Assembly (NCBI GenBank): GCA_021791015.1
Contig: JAJYFH010000032.1
Coordinates: 1 to 7,645 of the forward strand
Length of the DNA stretch: 7,645 nt
Reading direction: 5' to 3'
Source: a bacterium
Lineage (GTDB): Bacteria; Patescibacteriota; CPR2; UBA1875; JAJYID01
Shown here one piece after another: positions 5,993 through 7,645 of this stretch. Position 1 is the stretch's first letter; each line of letters begins with the position of its first letter. The position numbers and the translations under genes are program-made. The notes beneath the pieces are model-generated. The model worked only from the letters and a program-made list of their open reading frames with translations, was not told the DNA's origin and did not search any database.

Positions 5993-6394
5993 CTAACTCT
6001 TCGCCGCTATTGCTATAACTTCTACTTCAATTTTGCATCCCTCTTTCACAAGAGCCGACACCTCGACTAAAGTACTTACTGGTTTTGACTTGCCAAAATA
6101 TTCATTTCTAATTGGTGAAACTTTCGCAAAATCCTTAATATCTGTCAAAAATAATTGTGCTTTTACAACGTCTTTAAAACCCGCACCTGCTGCTTCCAAA
6201 ATCTGCTTAATGTTTTCAAATACAAATCTTGTTTGCTCTTCGATGTCTTCAGAAACAACATTACCTTCTTTATCCATTGCAATTTGCCCCGTAACGAATA
6301 CTAATTTCGCATCTGAAAGCTCAACTGTTAAACCATGCGAATATGCACCCATAGTTGGCGTAAATGATTCTGGTATGATTTGTTTTGTTTTCAT
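5993..6394 (-). CDS. Rid/YjgF/YER057c/UK114-family protein lacking the RidA arginine
   Basis: This is a 133-residue single-domain Rid protein, expected to form a trimer in the cytoplasm. RidA itself hydrolyses reactive enamine/imine intermediates made by PLP enzymes such as threonine dehydratase. Family features are GAYSHG (16-21), VTGQIAMD (34-41), the central helix with EEQTRFVFENIKQIL (52-66) and the C-terminal EVEVIAIA. The Arg that binds the substrate carboxylate in E. coli RidA (Arg105, context PARSCVEV) aligns with Ser107 here (context PVSTLVEV), and Cys107 aligns with Leu109. The Glu equivalent to Glu120 is kept (Glu123). It is therefore more like the Rid subfamilies without proven imine deaminase activity, and I leave the symbol blank. 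The ATG is first in the block after a 113-bp gap, with only a weak AGAG upstream. The AlaX gene follows after 8 nt. Confidence 0.9.
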   Translation of the reverse strand: MKTKQIIPESFTPTMGAYSHGLTVELSDAKLVFVTGQIAMDKEGNVVSEDIEEQTRFVFENIKQILEAAGAGFKDVVKAQLFLTDIKDFAKVSPIRNEYFGKSKPVSTLVEVSALVKEGCKIEVEVIAIAAKS

Positions 6395-6448
6395 TCTATA
6401 TTCTCTATTCCCATTCTATTATTCAATTCTTCGACTATTTTAAATTCT

Positions 6449-6496
6449 TTCTGGATTCCGGATCGACTGATTATATTTTCAAGGAATAGTCCAGAA
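6449..6496 (-). repeat. Imperfect inverted repeat between gyrB and the Rid gene
   Basis: TTCTGGATTCC (6449-6459) faces GGAATAGTCCAGAA (6483-6496). They pair over 11 positions with a small bulge, leaving a loop of about 23 nt. No U-tract follows on the minus strand, so it is not a normal terminator. The loop holds a minus-strand TATAAT (6475-6470) without a convincing -35 box. It may be a processing or stability hairpin, or a remnant of a dispersed palindromic repeat. Confidence 0.45.
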
Positions 6497-6507
6497 TGAC
6501 AGAACGG

Positions 6508-7645
6508 TTACACATCAAGGTTTTTAACATTTTTCGCGTGGGTTTGAATGAATCTTTTCCTCGGCTCAACTTCATTTCCCATAAGCATCGAGAAAACCTC
6601 GTTCGCAGCTTCAGCATCCTCGGCCGTAACTTGCAGGAATACTCTATTTTCCGGATCCATGGTGGTTTCCCAAAGCTGCTCCGGATTCATTTCACCCAAA
6701 CCTTTGTATCGCTGCAGGCTAACGCCGGCAATTTTTTTCTCACCCGTTTCTTCTGTTTCCTCTTCTACTTCTTCTTCCTGTTCCGGCTCTTCTCCAACCG
6801 GCGTGACCGTAAAGCCCGTTTCTCCCTCACTCTCCGGTTTTGCCGCTTTCTTCTTTGACTTCTCGTCTTTTTCCTTAGCAAGTTCACTCATAATTTCTTC
6901 TTTATCAGCGTCATTGTATGCGTAAAACTTCTTCGCTCCTTTTTGAATTTTGTAAAGAGGCGGCTGGGCAATGTATAGGTAGCCGTTATCGATAATTTCC
7001 GGGAAATATCTGTAGTAAAAAGTGAGAAGCAACGTTCTGATGTGGGCGCCGTCTACATCAGCATCCGTCATGATAACTATGCGGTGATATCTCATCTTTG
7101 AGAGGTCTTTCGTCTCGCCAATGCCCGCGCCCATGGCAATAATTAAGGCTTTGATCTCCTCAAATGCCAGCATCCTGTCAAGGCGTGCTCTTTCAACATT
7201 TAGTATCTTTCCTTTCAGGGGCAAAATGGCTTGGAATGTACGGTCGCGTCCCTGCTTTGCCGAACCGCCGGCAGAATCACCCTCAACTATGTAGAGTTCA
7301 CTTTGCGTGGCATCTTTCGATGAACAATCTGCCAGTTTTCCTGGCAGGGTCATACCCTCAAGCGCCCCTTTTCTAATAACTGTGTCGCGCGCTGCTCTAG
7401 CCGCCATCCTCGCGCGGGCTGATAAAAGACATTTTGTAATAATCTTTTTGGCGTCATTTGGATTTTCGTCGAGGTAATATGAGAAATATTCCGCCATCAC
7501 AGAACCAACTTGATTCTGTACCTCAGGATTGCCAAGCTTTGCCTTGGTTTGGCCCTCAAACTGCGGATCCGGAAGCTTCACCGACACAACGGCCGCCAAG
7601 CCTTCCCTGACATCATCGCCGGAAAGATTATCCTTTGCTTCTTTT
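6508..7645 (-). CDS. gyrB: DNA gyrase subunit B, C-terminal part (starts beyond right edge)
   Basis: The last 378 codons are visible; the ATPase domain lies outside the window. The visible part begins in the transducer domain, with LSGDDVREGL and DPQFEGQTKAKLGN. The Toprim domain follows, with EGDSAGGSAKQGR (near 7284-7246) and the metal site MTDADVDG (near 7071-7048). The tail begins at RYKGLGEMNPEQLWETTM and ends VKNLDV. The quinolone-related Asp of EGD and Lys of PLKGK are the usual residues. Between Toprim and tail is a segment of about 55 extra residues (about 6725-6890), rich in Lys and then in Glu. It lies at the point where E. coli GyrB carries its unrelated insert of about 170 residues. 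The neighbouring gyrA with a GyrA box supports gyrase over ParE. The reading frame stays open to the edge, upstream of the first start-like codon at 7599. Confidence 0.97.
   Translation of the reverse strand, partial: KEAKDNLSGDDVREGLAAVVSVKLPDPQFEGQTKAKLGNPEVQNQVGSVMAEYFSYYLDENPNDAKKIITKCLLSARARMAARAARDTVIRKGALEGMTLPGKLADCSSKDATQSELYIVEGDSAGGSAKQGRDRTFQAILPLKGKILNVERARLDRMLAFEEIKALIIAMGAGIGETKDLSKMRYHRIVIMTDADVDGAHIRTLLLTFYYRYFPEIIDNGYLYIAQPPLYKIQKGAKKFYAYNDADKEEIMSELAKEKDEKSKKKAAKPESEGETGFTVTPVGEEPEQEEEVEEETEETGEKKIAGVSLQRYKGLGEMNPEQLWETTMDPENRVFLQVTAEDAEAANEVFSMLMGNEVEPRKRFIQTHAKNVKNLDV

Noticed and set aside
1..7645. CRISPR array, insertion sequence, prophage or defence system
   Set aside because: No regularly spaced repeats, transposase, integrase or defence-type domains are present.

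Overview
The window reads as one chromosomal stretch with every supported gene on the minus strand. The likely host is a bacterium of the Candidate Phyla Radiation (Patescibacteria, Parcubacteria-like). The grounds are the style of the gyrase sequences, an exported protein with a lamin-tail domain and a Lys-rich C-terminus, small accessory enzymes packed against gyrA, and use of the standard code (no internal TGA is needed). This placement is an inference from sequence character, not from a search.

Read in the direction of transcription (right to left), the layout is as follows. The C-terminal part of gyrB runs in from the right edge (6508-7645). A 113-bp gap with an imperfect inverted repeat follows. 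Then comes a tight block: a RidA/YjgF-family gene (5993-6394), an AlaX-type alanyl-tRNA editing protein (5361-5984), a SpeD-family (S-adenosylmethionine decarboxylase-like) gene (5010-5359) and gyrA (2491-5010). Junctions are 8 nt, 1 nt and a 1-base TAATG overlap, so translation is probably coupled. The SpeD gene appears broken by a one-base loss in a run of A (5323-5327). A good Shine-Dalgarno and ATG begin it in one frame, and the rest of the conserved protein continues in the -1 frame.

After gyrA lies a 427-bp region (2064-2490). It starts with a near-consensus sigma-70-type promoter (TTGACT-17-TATTAT) only 8 nt past the gyrA stop. It also holds a 76-codon ORF of doubtful status and a long hairpin whose wobble pairs form only in the minus-strand RNA. 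This is either a long structured leader for the next gene or an unrecognised small RNA.

That next gene (213-2063) encodes a 616-residue exported, membrane-anchored protein: signal peptide, lamin-tail-like domain, two Ig-like repeats, FN3, transmembrane helix and basic tail. It ends in a clear intrinsic terminator (169-197). A few bases further on, a promoter with a perfect TATAAT drives a small zinc-ribbon protein that runs off the left edge. Its predicted +1 is the A of the ATG, so the mRNA should be leaderless.

Functionally, the gyrase subunits supercoil DNA. The genes between them belong to quality-control and polyamine-type families (reactive-imine/Rid family, mischarged tRNA-Ala editing, SpeD family). 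No plus-strand gene, tRNA, rRNA, CRISPR array or insertion sequence was seen.
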